40,159 nucleotides of DNA, from assembly GCA_001931905.2 (NCBI GenBank), contig MSJI02000340.1, positions 1-40,159 of the forward strand, given 5' to 3'. The translations under genes and the position numbers were made by a program. The notes under the pieces are model-generated. The model had not been told where the DNA came from, did no database searches, and saw only the letters and a program-made list of their open reading frames with translations. Shown here piece by piece: positions 29,378 through 40,159 of this stretch (position 1 is its first letter; each line of letters opens with the position of its first letter). This DNA comes from Cladosporium sp. IMV 00045 (Eukaryota; Ascomycota; Dothideomycetes; Cladosporiales; Cladosporiaceae).

Positions 29378-32300
29378 TCAACGCTGCGATCCTCTCGAAA
29401 ACAGATCCTCCGCCTCTTGAATATCTTGCCTTCCGTCTTCTTCACTAGAACTTCGTCTTTCTTCTGCCGCTCCGCTGCGGTCCTTTCGTGACTTCGTCTG
29501 CTGCCTGCGCACGTTGCTATCGCTGTCACCGCTCCCTTCAACTTCATCATCATCGTCATCATCGTCGTCATCGTCATCTTCATCCTCGTCATCAGCACCA
29601 GCGTCCTGGGTTCCAAGCTCTGGTTTACGTTTGCGCTCGTAGTCTTGCGCGTGCGCTGATCGCATTGTGTTGCCGGCTTGTCGGAAAGCGCGAGCGATGG
29701 GAGAATTGGTGAGACTAGGATGCCTGCGCCTGAGTGACGACGGGCTTCGAGCGGCAAGACCTTGCTCGATGTCCGTAGCGGAAGTACGTGTACTTTCACG
29801 GGTGAGCTGTTCAGTGGGCAGATTTTGCGTAGCTTGCGTGTGTCCAGATTGAGGCAGCGTTTGCTCTGTGTCGCCAGTATTTGTCCGCTGGGTTGAATCT
29901 TCGCCGGACGTCTTGTCGAGCAAGCTCTTGGTCGACTCATGTTCAAGATCGTAAGGCAACGGAACATCTCTGGACGCCCTGAATCTGCCCACATTGTTGC
30001 AGTGCTCGTTCTCGACACGGAACAATGTCCAAATGCCACGACGAATTACTTCCGAGAAGGCAATGAAGAAAGCAACGACGGATGATTGTTGGACATTATT
30101 TCGGAAAATGATGTAGAAGATCCAGTTACAGCGGAGGATGGGGTCGATGATCATGGCGGCATAATACCACCATATTTGCTTGTAAGCCAGCTTGTGCCGC
30201 AGGAATCGATACTTGGCCGAAGGGACGCCCAAGCCTGTGGACTGTTAGCAGCTATCTTTATATCGGCCAGGGAAGCACAACTTACTCCAGTCCATGATAA
30301 CATCCCAGATGCTGCAGTAGATGCTGTTGATGGACGCGCAGAGTATAAAGAACGCCATCATCTCTGTCGTCCCACTGATGCGATATAAACTCAAACTCAT
30401 CCCCGCTAAAATCGTAAAACAGTACTTTCCGCAATTAACCAAATGCGGAAACACATTCCGGGTATCGTAAAAACGCCTAATACATTGCAATGCACGCCAA
30501 ATGCCAGGAAGTGTTGTGAAGAAACCAAGTAGTCGAGAATGTGAGCTGTTGCAGATCGCCGGCTGATTCCAGTGACGAGCATAGAGGCAGAAAAACAGCT
30601 CGATGTGGCCCATAGCGTAGGTCAGAGAGCAGAACATGTCGCCAAGGAAGAAGTCGCGAAACTCGACTGGGTAGATGCCAGCAAGTAGCAGTCGCCAATT
30701 GCTGTACAAAAGCCAGAATCTCGACTTCTGGTAAAAGTAAGGGCCTGGGAAAAACAATGCACCAACGGCGATTCCTATCAGAATGACAGGCCAGTAAAGG
30801 TACATCGCATGGCCGCCGAAGTTTTGGAAGTTGAGCCACATGATAAGGCCCAAAAAGAATAGGAAAAGGGCAGGCATCTATGTCACTGTTAGCAATGTCC
30901 TTCTAATGTGAAGGGTATGACTTACCTCGCTCAGCTGTCTCCAATCAAGCATATGCCTACTATCAAACTCAAAGACGAACTGGTAGTTGACCTTGGCTTG
31001 TGTGAAAGCTCTGGCATCGAGAACGAACAAGCCAACCAGAAGCAACATCAGGAAATAGCCACCGTAGATCTGCAACAGGTACCCCGATTCAGTTCCCACC
31101 ACCGGATCATCGTTGAAGATTTGCTGGATTCCATATACCAAGCCTTGTATACCGAACACCGCTCCGGCAGTCGCAAGTACACCTTGCCTCCAAATGCTCC
31201 CGGTGAAGTCTCCTGCCTTCGCGGTCTTCGCACGAAGTTTTCCAACGGCGACTTTGTGATTGCCACGCTCAAAGTAGCGAGCGTAAAGATCCTCAACATC
31301 GTGAATGAGACTATCCAAGAGATCGGAGTTGACGAAATACGCCTTGTTGACCTTCTCAGACATAAAGCGGCCAGGAGGGTGCGCATTCACGGTCTTGTCG
31401 TATTTCTTGTTGATTTTACGGAAAGCAGTACGGTTCAAGAGCGCATAGCTCTTGAGTAACTCGAGACCACGGTAGTACTCGGCCATGGCAACTTTGAGCT
31501 TGCGCTTGGCGACTCGGTAAGGCACATCATTCGACGCTTGCCGGCGAGTGTAGTCGCGCTGGTCCGCTGGGCCTCTGTTCGGAGGGAATTCAGGTGTCCC
31601 CAAAGAGCCCATTTTGCGACTGGTCTTTCCAACGCGGCCAGGCCGGACTTTGTCGATGGCATGATCAATGTGATCTACTGTGTGGCTGACGGGCGCCATC
31701 CAGGGCATGTGAGACAGGTAACCTTGCTTGGAGTGGCCATTGGTTTGCGTTGATTCGTGGTCCCTCTTGTTCGCCGAACGGCCTCCAGGTAGGCTGTTAT
31801 GTGAAGAAGCCTTTTGCTTGTGCTGGTCTGCACGCAAGACTTCCTCAAGTCGACGGTTGCGCATCACATGGAGTTGCTCCCGGAGCATTTTCAGACGATC
31901 GATCGCTTCATCTTCTTTGATCTTATAAAACTTCTCAATCTTCGATAGTTGTTTGTCGAGGTACTGAAAGAACTCCTCCTGTCTTAAGTCGGCCTCGCTG
32001 TATGCCTCCAATGCAACGTCCTCTGGGGTTTGTCTAGTCTGATTTGGTGATCCCGTGACGGAAAACATGCGCTTCATGAAAGGTCTTGTCCCGTAAAATG
32101 TGGTGTTCGCACGTCCAGGACCGAAAAGGCTTCGGTGTCCAGGAGACTTGGTTACTTTGGATGTGCTGTCATGCGGCTTTAGGAAGTCTTGTGAATTTCC
32201 ACCAATGGTCGGGTGTGCTGTAGAGGGTCGAGGTGTGTGACTCTCTGCAGTCGCGCTTGCGGTTGTAGGATGAGGATGGTCACTTTCGGATTCCAAGCTT

Positions 32301-32845
32301 GGTCTCCCGTTAGGTCGACTAGGATCCAAGGCCGGGTCAGGAAGTTCCAGCAAAGAGGCCTGTTTATCCAAGTGTTTCATAGGCGGCCCATCGTTTAAGT
32401 GGGGGCTTCCTATTATGCTTCCATATCTTGTCAATCCAGGTCCTTGGTCTTGCGATGCATTCCCCTTGGGTTGCAACGGGCTCCGTTCATTGATTTGTAT
32501 GGGCTCCGTGCTCGTTGGCAGTGCAAGATCGCCATTGTGAGACTTGCGAGAGCTCACAGTATCGCTCCCGGACTTAGTCGGAGCAGTCGTGCCATATGTG
32601 TTGTCTGAATAGGCCGGCGCCTCTCGTGCTGAGCCGCGGAGGTAGGACTGAACAGGACCATCTCTGTTCGACCCGCTAGAGGGCACGGGAGTCGCAGACC
32701 TTGGCCAGGCATGAGACGGCGACCTGTCCGCCCGTCTTACGGCCTCGGCGACCTTCTTCAGCTTCTTCTTGCCGCCCTTGTAGTCCAGGTATTTCTCCTT
32801 CCACTCCGCTACCAAGTTCTCCTCCAGCTCTTTTGCGAACTTCAT
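29378..32845 (-). CDS. SYG1: SPX-EXS phosphate exporter, SYG1/XPR1 family
   Basis: Three exons (32845-30926, 30877-30286, 30234-29378) with introns of 48 and 51 bp (both GTAAGT, both with TGCTAAC-type branches) give 1122 residues. The N-terminal SPX domain, which senses inositol pyrophosphates, begins MKFAKELEENLVAEWKEKYL and is split by a long disordered insert before VALEAYSEADLRQEEFFQYL and VAKRKLKVAMAEYYRGLELL. Transmembrane helices start near GVLATAGAVFGIQGLVYGIQ. The EXS domain spans the second and third exons: FFLGDMFCSLTYAMGHIELF, WRALQCIRRFYDT, and YAAMIIDPILRCNWIFYIIF ... FSEVIRRGIWTLFRVENEHC. A long acidic tail with a poly-Asp tract closes it. It exports phosphate across the plasma or endomembranes. 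Two CACGTG boxes lie upstream. Confidence 0.94.
29544..29592 (-). repeat. Poly-aspartate microsatellite in SYG1 tail
   Basis: Imperfect GAT/GAC/GAA triplets on the minus strand encode about 15 nearly uninterrupted acidic residues. Length is likely to vary between isolates without shifting the frame. Confidence 0.75.
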
Positions 32846-33466
32846 GGTCCGGGCTCTGTGCGACCTGGCGCCAACTCTGCGTTTGTTCCCCCCCTCAGGT
32901 CAAAACATGCCTTTGGCAAGACTTGCGCGTGGCAATGGCCGTTGCCGATCTGTGTCGGAAAGATAAATCGTGTCGGGGAGGACCGCGGACACTGCTGGCT
33001 TCGCCAATTGGAGTGAGCAAACCTTCAAACACGTGCGAGGTGCCTTGGACTTACGTCACACTAAGTTCGCGCCGCCCACGTGGGTCTGCCGCCAGCACCT
33101 CGGGTGGGTATCAATCGTCTTCACACTTTAAGACATACATTATTCTTCTGGAAGCTCTATGTATTTGTTCACATACATGCATACATGCAGCTATATACAT
33201 ACACTGCTATCCTTATCCGCATCAATGCTGTTAGGGAACTCCATCCAGCTGACCCTTTCAGGGCCATCAGAAACAGCATCAAAACGAAGTATGTACGTGG
33301 CAACGACTATGTCAATTTATCTCGGATAGCTGATGAGGACGTGCCGAAACACATTGCGTTGATGTTGCTCCGGCGATATCAACAGGATCTTACGGTCCAT
33401 CTTTGCTTCCGCTACATTTATGTCCTGATCTGTCTAGGTCAAAGAGAACCCATCTCATCTCATCAC
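32846..33466. other. Intergenic: SYG1 promoter and 3' region of GH28 gene
   Basis: Besides the CACGTG boxes it contains a TACATACA/TGCATACA-rich low-complexity stretch around 33170-33206. No gene was recognised. Confidence 0.5.
33030..33084. promoter_or_regulatory. Two CACGTG boxes and a CRE-like site upstream of SYG1
   Basis: CACGTG occurs at 33030-33035 and, within the palindrome CCCACGTGGG, at 33075-33084; both lie 185-240 bases before the SYG1 start codon at 32845. CACGTGGG is the classic strong site of the phosphate regulator Pho4/NUC-1 (a bHLH protein). TTACGTCA at 33051-33058 is a CRE/bZIP-type site. A link to phosphate control is an inference from the neighbouring gene. Confidence 0.5.
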
Positions 33467-34938
33467 TCAAGAGCTTCCAGCAAGTGCCTTGATCGGCGCT
33501 TGACCAGGGAAAAAGCTGGTCGGCATGGCAGGAACGGGAATGCTCACAGTGAAGCCGAAATCCTCCTCAAGATCATCCGCCATCTTCGGTGCATCGTAGC
33601 CTGTGGGCGCAGTGGTGACCGTCGTGGTGGTAGCGGCGTACTCCACTTGGTCAGACCCCTCCTTCAAGCAGTACTCGGAGTCATCGAGGCTTGTGTAAGC
33701 GCTGCGGCAGCTGTAGAACTGGGAGTCGCCTTTCTCAGTCCACATGTTGAAGTCCGTCACATCGACGCCAGTGCAAGGAGCGCCATCGGCGCATTTGATT
33801 CGGAGAGGGCCGCGCTGGTTGCCGTCCGTTGCGGTGCCGGTCCAGTTGTTGATCTTGATGTTGGAGAGTTGCACGCCGTCGCCGTCGATCGTTTTCATGC
33901 TCTCCCAGTATTGCTCGATGTTCATGCTGTATGCGTTTGAGTGGCCGATGAAGTTCTCCAGGACCACGTTGGATACAGTACCACTGCCGCCGTTGGACTT
34001 GATCATGTACTGTCAGAAACACAAAGTGTCAGTAAATGCAAGCTCTCGTAAGGACAGACTCTCGAATTTACCATTTGGTTGGACTGGACCGTGTAAATGT
34101 TCCGATAGGTGATGTTGGCGACATCGACATCCTCACCCAGCGAGCCCATCGCGCAGCCTCCGGACCAGTTGCAGTATACATTCTCAACAAGGATATTCTT
34201 CGCAGGTGACTTGACAGTAACACACTCATCCTGACTCTCGTGTTAGTCCAGTCGCTGTCAAACGTACCAGGAGAGTCCACTCACTTTGTTCGTCACCATC
34301 ACGTCGTGGATCCAAACATTCTCGGACCAAACCGAGATTCCATCAAGACCTCCGTGGGCGCCGCCACGAATGGCAATGTTGTAGATCTCGCCATCTTCGC
34401 AGCTGTCAATCGTAAGGTGGAACGCAGGCGAGTCGACCAGGGCAATGTCGTGGACAGCAAAGCTGGTCACGTCGTAGAGACGCAGGAGGCGTGGACCGCT
34501 AATGGAGTCATCTTTGTGGAACTCATACCCGTGTCCTTGTATGGCGCCCTTGGAGGTCGTCGAGAAGAGCTCGAAGTCGGAAGTGTGCTCGATGAAGATC
34601 ATGTTACCTTCTTCAGTTCCCGTGCGAGTGATGACTCCATCGAGTTGGAGCGCCCATGCTTCGCCATCCTTGAGCACAACCCAGTCTTCGAGTGTGAAGT
34701 TGCCAGAAGGGATGACGACGATGCCGCCCGTCTTGCAATCGGCAAAGGCATCGTTGATAGCCGTTGAGATATCATTGTCGGCCTCGGCACCGTAGTCCGT
34801 AATGTCGCATGTCTTCACGGCTTTCTTGTCTTCGATCGAGGTCAGGGGGCCGACCTTGCCGCTCAACTCAGCAGACTGCGCATATGACACGGCCAAGTTG
34901 GCAGCGAAAGTTGTAACGATTGCAAATTTGGATAACAT
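33467..34938 (-). CDS. Secreted rhamnogalacturonan hydrolase (GH28)
   Basis: Three exons (34938-34285, 34230-34072, 34009-33467) with introns of 54 and 62 bp, both phase 0, give 451 residues. A signal peptide ([20 protein letters not shown]) precedes the right-handed beta-helix. Rhamnogalacturonase-type GH28 signatures are seen: [66 protein letters not shown] (catalytic Asp loop), the spliced DECVTVKSP, and [12 protein letters not shown]. The C-terminal [11 protein letters not shown] is typical of fungal RhgA/RhgB enzymes. It hydrolyses the GalA-Rha backbone of rhamnogalacturonan I, the same polymer as the PL4 lyase at the left edge. Confidence 0.92.
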
Positions 34939-37019
34939 GATTGTCCCAGAACCTGTTCGATAGAAAGGAATGTGTCAAACGAGAGAATGCGGTCATTTGG
35001 TCAAGCAGGCGTTGCTGCAGCTTGCAATTGAGGTCAAAGAAAGCGTTGATACATCTGCTACGGCGAAAGGGAGGAAAAGGAGCATAGTCTCATCTGAGGA
35101 TTACGTGGAAGTCGCATCTTTGTGGGTTCCAGAATTCATCTCATCTGCTGGTATGAAGGAGGTGAGACAGCCTTATGTGGCCTCCATGGTATTTGGGATG
35201 ATAAGCTTCACAGCTGATGGGAATCGCGATTCCGCTGGAGCAAATACTACCATACGTGAGTCGTTGTGATTTGTATGATCCTACTCGAGAACCGCGCCTT
35301 TGAAAGTCAGCAAACGCTCAAATAATGCAAAGCAGTCTCCCAGAGTTTTTGATGTTGTATTGTCCATGCGAAAGCCTTCGTGCTGCTCAGGATTCAAATT
35401 CATCAATCCGAAACGCGCCGTCGTGCCGGTTTTGCCGCTGGCCAGGTGAGAACCAAAAGGCTGTTCATCAACAACATATCGACAGACTTTTCGAACTTGC
35501 TTGATAGGAAGTTAGCACATCGTTTCCATTCGTCAGCAGTGAATAAGATTTCACGAGCCGCGACCTCAGAACACTGGCTGCATCGGCTACCCACGCGCTC
35601 TTTCCACAAACAACTGCCGAGCCTCGGTACGAATGAGAACGAAGTAACATATCTCGCTAGATTGATGGCAAAAGTGCCTTCACTAGTTATTCCACTGGAA
35701 GTGTGTCAGCGACAAATTTGCACATCATCAACTTGTTACGGCATGACAAGCCTTCAAACGAGCATTGCGTGGGGAGGGCATTCAAAATGTTTTGATCCCA
35801 CGGTCTGGCCCTCGTCCTGACATGCTTCGTCGTGACCATTGACCCCTTCTGGACGAAATTGATTAATCGCAAGCCTCCGTTTCTCATACGAGCAAAGACA
35901 TTCGTCATCACAGTTATCTCGATCCGTGAAGTGGCGAAAGCGGGTGGGCTGCTACAGGGCTACTGTACAGGATGATCAGCGATGCGCGACAACGCTTCAA
36001 ACTCCGCACTTGGGACCAATGCCGAACAGCTGAATCAGTCCCAGGTGCAGGGGTGTACATTTGATTCCCCACGACATCCAGCGGCAGATGTGAAGAATAC
36101 GGGCAGTCCTTAGGCGACGGAGAAGATGCTTGAGCATGGTGATATTAATGCGTGGGCTGACATTCACTCTGAAAATGCAGGACAGCGTCAAGCGCGGTTA
36201 GCCGTCCACTGAGAGCGCAGACCGAAAGTTGTCCGTATTGCTCGGCTGCAGCAATGATTATCATCGATGATGGTGCGTTCATCAAACGGTACCACGCGCA
36301 CGGTGTCGAGCGAATCCTTCCAGGGAAAGATCACGGCAATTTCCTGATTGAAGCGAAATCAGCGCTCTGTGGCTTCGGCACCGACGCGAGGTGTAATATT
36401 GATGCGGATTTATATCACGCTCTCAGCTCGCCACACGAGTGCATGAGGACACACGGGTTGGAGTGCATCCAGGGAAGTTCGTGCCGCGACACAAGCAACA
36501 ACACGAATTCAAGCGATTTAGGTTGATCCGCCATAACGCACTGCATTCAAGCGGGGTCGAGTAGCGAGACGGGCAATTGCCGTCGACCCACGGGGAGCAT
36601 ATCGTTGGTGATAGAGGTGAACAGGGTATACTGTCGCCCTGTTCATCCCGAAGTTCCCAGCTCATCCCGTTCATCTGTAAATATAATCGCCACGGAGTTG
36701 CGTCCCGCATGAATCGCTTCGAGGAATGAATGCATGGGACGAACGGAAACTCCGCTCATCGATCTGCAAATATCCATGCCGCCTGCCTTGCAAGATTGAT
36801 CATCACATGCGCAAAGCGGTATAGTACTGTACCGTAGGATTAGCGATTAGTGGGCGTGATAACATGGCTTGTCATGCCAAACTCGCACCAGGCCAGGCCT
36901 CGTGATGCCGTCCAATCGCCTTGCTGCAGCGCAGAACCCGAAGGCGCGAGCAAGTTCAAGACGGGAGCGAATGGCGTGGCCTTGTCGCAATGTGCCCCTC
37001 ACATTCGCCTAGTTGCTGC
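34939..37019. other. 2-kb intergenic region, no supported gene
   Basis: Many short frames are present but none is coding-like for long; candidates at 35380-35820 and 36254-36526 (plus) have no motif. It includes the GH28 promoter next to 34939, in which no clear TATA box is visible. Confidence 0.45.
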
Positions 37020-37287
37020 TAGGGATGCTGAATCGACAGGCTTCCAACATAATCGACCGTCGATTGTCGATTATCCTGTCGATTTTGTCGTCGATTCGTC
37101 GATCTTGGCATGCTTTCACGTGATAATCACGGGACCAGAAAAGGCTGCCTAAGGGTCCTACCTTCCTAATTTGTCTTAGACTCTCACGTGACAGTCTTTT
37201 ATCGACTGTCGAAATAAAACAATGTCGACCATCGACAGGAAAATCGACAATCGACGGTCGATTGTCGATTATTCATCAACATCCCTA
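37020..37287. mobile_element. MITE-like inverted-repeat element (hAT-type ends?)
   Basis: The ends TAGGGATG (37020-37027) and CATCCCTA (37280-37287) are exact inverses and lead into longer imperfect arms: TAGGGATGCTGAATCGAC versus, read inward from the right, TAGGGATGTTGATGAATAAT then CGAC. The interior is packed with ATCGAC/GTCGAT hexamers in both orientations near both ends. TTGCTGC flanks it: 37013-37019 on the left and 37292-37298 on the right, four bases outside the right terminus. There is no coding capacity in 268 bp. Small size, inverted ends, subterminal repeats and a 7-8 bp flanking duplication suit a non-autonomous hAT-like element. Confidence 0.6.
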
Positions 37288-39337
37288 GAACTTGCTGCCG
37301 TGAGATCAGCACTGCCGGCCGAGATCATGCGGGCCCTAGCCCGCGCCCGCCAGAATGATTGAACGCATCTTGCATGCAGAGAGTAATTGCTCTGCTTGGC
37401 CCGCCTGCGTCGACAACTTCATCAGCCACGCATGCAATGCACTGTATCACGGGCGGTGGCCTGCCCTGGTCACAGCTTGTTCGCTTAACCGCATCATGGC
37501 GTCTCGGTATACGTACTGCACAGTCAGAACCCGTGCCATCGTCGTCGAGACCTGTAGATACTACTGTTGGATGGGAAGTGCGCATGAGGGCTATTCGCCT
37601 AGCAATGATTTCCGCTGCCACGGCCACTACTGGTAAGCGTGGAGGTATGCCGGACGACTACTGTAAGGCTCCATTCTTCGGAAGAATATAGCTCCAACGC
37701 TGATCTTTGAAGGGACTCGGGAGTCGAGACTCAGGCCATTAGCACTGTCAGTTGAGGATGGACAATATTAATCAATCGAAATCATGCCTGGGTTCCAGTC
37801 ACCCCTGCGTAGCGGCAACCATGCCGCAGAGCTGGCACAGAAACAACCACGCCAAGAGAGTAGCGCGGTACTTGGAACTTAATCACGCTCGGGGTCAAAC
37901 CAACTAAGCGCCGCCGGCATTGTCGGGTGGTAGGTGAAGGTACCGAAAGTCAGGCTAATAATGCACCTTGCCCTCGTTTGGGAGCTCGAGCCAACCCTGT
38001 CAAGTGTATTTCCGGCGTGAAGGCCGCGAGCCGATCTTCCGTCGGCTTCACACTTGCATCGTGGTCGCTGTACTGTTGACGGCAGGATTGTTTCTGTGAG
38101 GATTGGCTGAGCCAACTGTGCAGCTCAACGTTGGGCCTGACGACCGCTGGTACCGTTCACCAGATATGAATCAACAAGTGCCGTGCTACCTAAAGACTAT
38201 GAATCAGGCAGGGGGGCATCGGCTGCACAGGTGAGCATCCCGCAGGAAACGTTAGGTTCACGACGCCCGTTGACCTCACGCTGTCGAACTTTAAAGGTGT
38301 TAGCTCCGCTGCCTGCCTTGTTGACGTGTCGGCGCCTCACGGAGTCCTGCTCAATCACTTCGTGCGCGAAATGTGACCAGCAAGTCCAGACTCTCAGGAC
38401 AGCCCTGTTGGTGGCTGCAGCTTGGCTGCGGAGAATCGATCGTCGGCTCTAAAGCTCGTTTGGACTCGAGTGCATGTCTCATACGCAAGTAGACATCCTC
38501 CGCTCTGCATGTTGCCAGGCCGTGTCTCATCATATTCGTCGACTAGCAGTTCCTGGTATACCAACATCCCCACATGTTTGAACGAGAGAGCATGCGGGGC
38601 CTGTTGAGGGTATTGCCAGAGAAAGGTATGTCGACCGCAGGTGCCAACAGAGGTCAGTAAATCTGTTTGCCGTGAATTAATGCCGTCGCACTGTGAATGT
38701 CCGTGAGATGGCAGTCGAATCGCTCATGGGTCTGATGGAACTGAAGTCGTGCAAACAATGACAGCGGTGCTCTCTGTGATGGTGCCGACACCCTGATCAT
38801 GTACTCAAAAGGGCCGAATCATGCTTCAGCGGCAATTCGAATACTGTGACGAAGCACGGTATACTACGTACGGCTATCGGCGGCAAAGGATTCGAAGCTG
38901 TGTAACATTTGACTGTTTTCATAACGTACATGTATGCAGGTGAAAATGACGTCCCGTATCATCGATGAGCGATCAAAGTGCCACGGGTCATCGCTTGAGG
39001 TGTATGTACAGCGATGATTGCGGCGACTTTTAGTCGCAACGGTATGGCCGATATAAACATTGGCTCAATGAAAGCCTGAAATGATCTGGTTTGCAAACCA
39101 ATATGCAAAATTGGACGCACGACGGTGATGTTCCCCATCGGCTCGAATCAAAGCGAAATCGTCACGCTCAAAATGAATCCTGCGTCTCGAGGAGTTGCAT
39201 TTGGTTGGTCGTGCCAATGCAATCATTTCGCGTTGACAGTGTAATGCGATCGGTGTCAAGCGCGCGTGAAGTATCCCGATACTGAGAGTCAGTTTTGTTC
39301 GCTTTCCCCAGTACAGTCGCCAAAGCAGTCGTGAACT
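37288..39337. other. 2-kb intergenic region, no supported gene
   Basis: Only short frames without motif. Frequent TGTATGTACA-like and CATGTA-like words around 38920-39010 are low complexity. The end next to 39338 should contain the 3' untranslated region of the transcription-factor gene. Confidence 0.45.
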
Positions 39338-40159
39338 TCAGGCACCACGAACAGAGCTCGATGCGCCTCTGCCATTCACAGCGCCATCCTCGAGAGCATC
39401 GAAATAGACTTTGTCATCGCAGCCATAGATGCAATCGGCCTCGAGCTCGAATTCTTGCTCAAGTGGGCCCTCGATTCCCCAATTGCGGCCAAGCCAGCAG
39501 CCGCTTGAAGCTTTGTAGGGCCGGGATAGAACATTCTTCAATTGCAAAAGCCGACGCTCTCCTGAGCGGCTTTGCTCGAGAGCGCTACTCCAGTATTGTG
39601 CCAGCTCGCGAAGGCATTCCAGACCACTTGCCATACCGTCCAGAGTCGGGCCCAGCGTCGATTCTGGGCCACCAGCGCCGATGATATCCACAGCCGAAAG
39701 AGTCGCATATCCGGGAAACGGCACAGAGAACTCGAAGCGTGTTGGTCTTCCTGTGCTGGGGTGTAGAGTATCGCGCCTTGCAGTCTGTACGGCACGCATC
39801 ATCCCGAGGAGGTGGTGAGCATATTGATGCGCCGCGCGAATGTTTCGAGGTGCGAGATCAGGTGCGAGTGCGTGCCGCATACAACGGTTGAGCTTCATGA
39901 GAATGAAATGGTGTAGTACGTGGAGTGACACAAATGTCCCAGCATAGCCCTCTTGTATGCTCCGGTCAAGGTTCGCTTCACTGTATTGAAGATAGCCGGG
40001 AAGTTGAGCGCTCCAGTCCTGTAAGGCGGCATACGTGTCCCCATACATTGCTTCATATGCGCGGCGGTAGTCGTTCCTTTTGTGGTTTGTTGATCGATAG
40101 ATGAAGCTCATGACCTCTCCCCAAATGCTGGCTAGCTGTGCCAGCCAGGCCATGGGCGA
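39338..40159 (-). CDS. C-terminal part of a fungal Zn2Cys6-type transcription factor (runs off the edge)
   Basis: At least 271 residues, open to the right end of the window, so the N-terminus (expected to hold the zinc cluster) is missing. The sequence has the helical character and typical order of the fungal-specific transcription factor domain: an opening IYRSTNHKRNDYRRAYEAMY, then LQDWSAQLPGYLQYSEANLD (the 'L..W...LP..L' motif), then FVSLHVLHHFILMKLNRCMR (the 'hhLhhxYhxxxhhLhRp' motif), and later a helix LECLRELAQYWSSALEQSRS. The ATG at 40151-40153 is most likely internal. The tail beyond the domain is short. Its target is unknown; it lies downstream of the GH28 gene across 4.4 kb, so a link to pectin control is only a possibility. 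Confidence 0.75.
   Translation of the reverse strand, partial: SPMAWLAQLASIWGEVMSFIYRSTNHKRNDYRRAYEAMYGDTYAALQDWSAQLPGYLQYSEANLDRSIQEGYAGTFVSLHVLHHFILMKLNRCMRHALAPDLAPRNIRAAHQYAHHLLGMMRAVQTARRDTLHPSTGRPTRFEFSVPFPGYATLSAVDIIGAGGPESTLGPTLDGMASGLECLRELAQYWSSALEQSRSGERRLLQLKNVLSRPYKASSGCWLGRNWGIEGPLEQEFELEADCIYGCDDKVYFDALEDGAVNGRGASSSVRGA

Noticed and set aside
32399..32608. Plus-strand frames across the SYG1 SPX region
   Set aside because: They are antisense to the disordered insert of SYG1 and have no independent evidence.
33080..33940. 286-codon plus-strand frame
   Set aside because: Most of it is the antisense shadow of the third GH28 exon, which has clear family motifs and splice sites.
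35380..35820. 146-codon plus-strand frame in the right intergenic region
   Set aside because: No motif, no coding-like amino-acid pattern, and competing frames on the other strand of similar quality.
36254..36526. 90-codon plus-strand frame starting MIIIDDGAFIK
   Set aside because: Mildly protein-like but isolated, with no homologous pattern I recognise and no splice partners; below the level I can support.
1..40159. Search by eye for tRNA, rRNA and CRISPR arrays
   Set aside because: No T-loop/anticodon arrangement of a tRNA, no rRNA landmarks and no regularly spaced identical repeats were found; CRISPR is not expected in a fungal nuclear genome.

Overview
The window looks like a euchromatic stretch of a filamentous ascomycete genome, most likely a Dothideomycete of the Mycosphaerella/Capnodiales type. 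The evidence is short (44-139 bp) GT..AG introns with GTATGT/GTAAGT donors and CTAAC/CTGAC branch points, pectin-degrading secreted enzymes, and a set of fungal housekeeping genes. I assembled spliced models by hand for the multi-exon genes; each one closes to a whole number of codons. The class-level placement is an inference from gene content, not a search.

Left part (1-14.9 kb): a secreted rhamnogalacturonan lyase (PL4, minus), then a gene-poor interval holding an exact 30-bp palindrome and decayed coding relics. After it come a proline-rich repeat protein (plus), a C2H2 zinc-finger protein (minus) and a DUF7580-type protein (plus) sharing a 298-bp promoter, a four-helix MARVEL-like membrane protein (minus), and one more decayed reading frame.

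Middle part (14.9-25.2 kb): housekeeping. Mitochondrial ribosomal protein uL1m, peroxisomal-type NADH pyrophosphatase, a GNAT acetyltransferase and the Golgi tether subunit COG2 are followed by the most unusual locus here. Two head-to-head genes (21149-21802 minus, 22140-22745 plus) appear to encode the N-terminal and C-terminal halves of mitochondrial ribosomal protein uS3m (Rps3/Var1). In most filamentous ascomycetes this is one gene carried on mtDNA. Here it seems to have moved to the nucleus and been split into two separately imported polypeptides driven from one shared 337-bp intergenic region. A coiled-coil protein of unknown role follows.

Right part (25.4-40.2 kb): a secreted BBE-type FAD oxidoreductase, the pre-rRNA endonuclease NOB1, the SPX-EXS phosphate exporter SYG1/XPR1 with two CACGTG motifs upstream, a secreted rhamnogalacturonan hydrolase (GH28), about 4.4 kb without convincing genes that contains a MITE-like inverted-repeat element, and the C-terminal part of a fungal transcription factor that runs off the right edge. 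PL4 lyase and GH28 hydrolase attack the same polymer (rhamnogalacturonan I) and suggest a plant-associated lifestyle.
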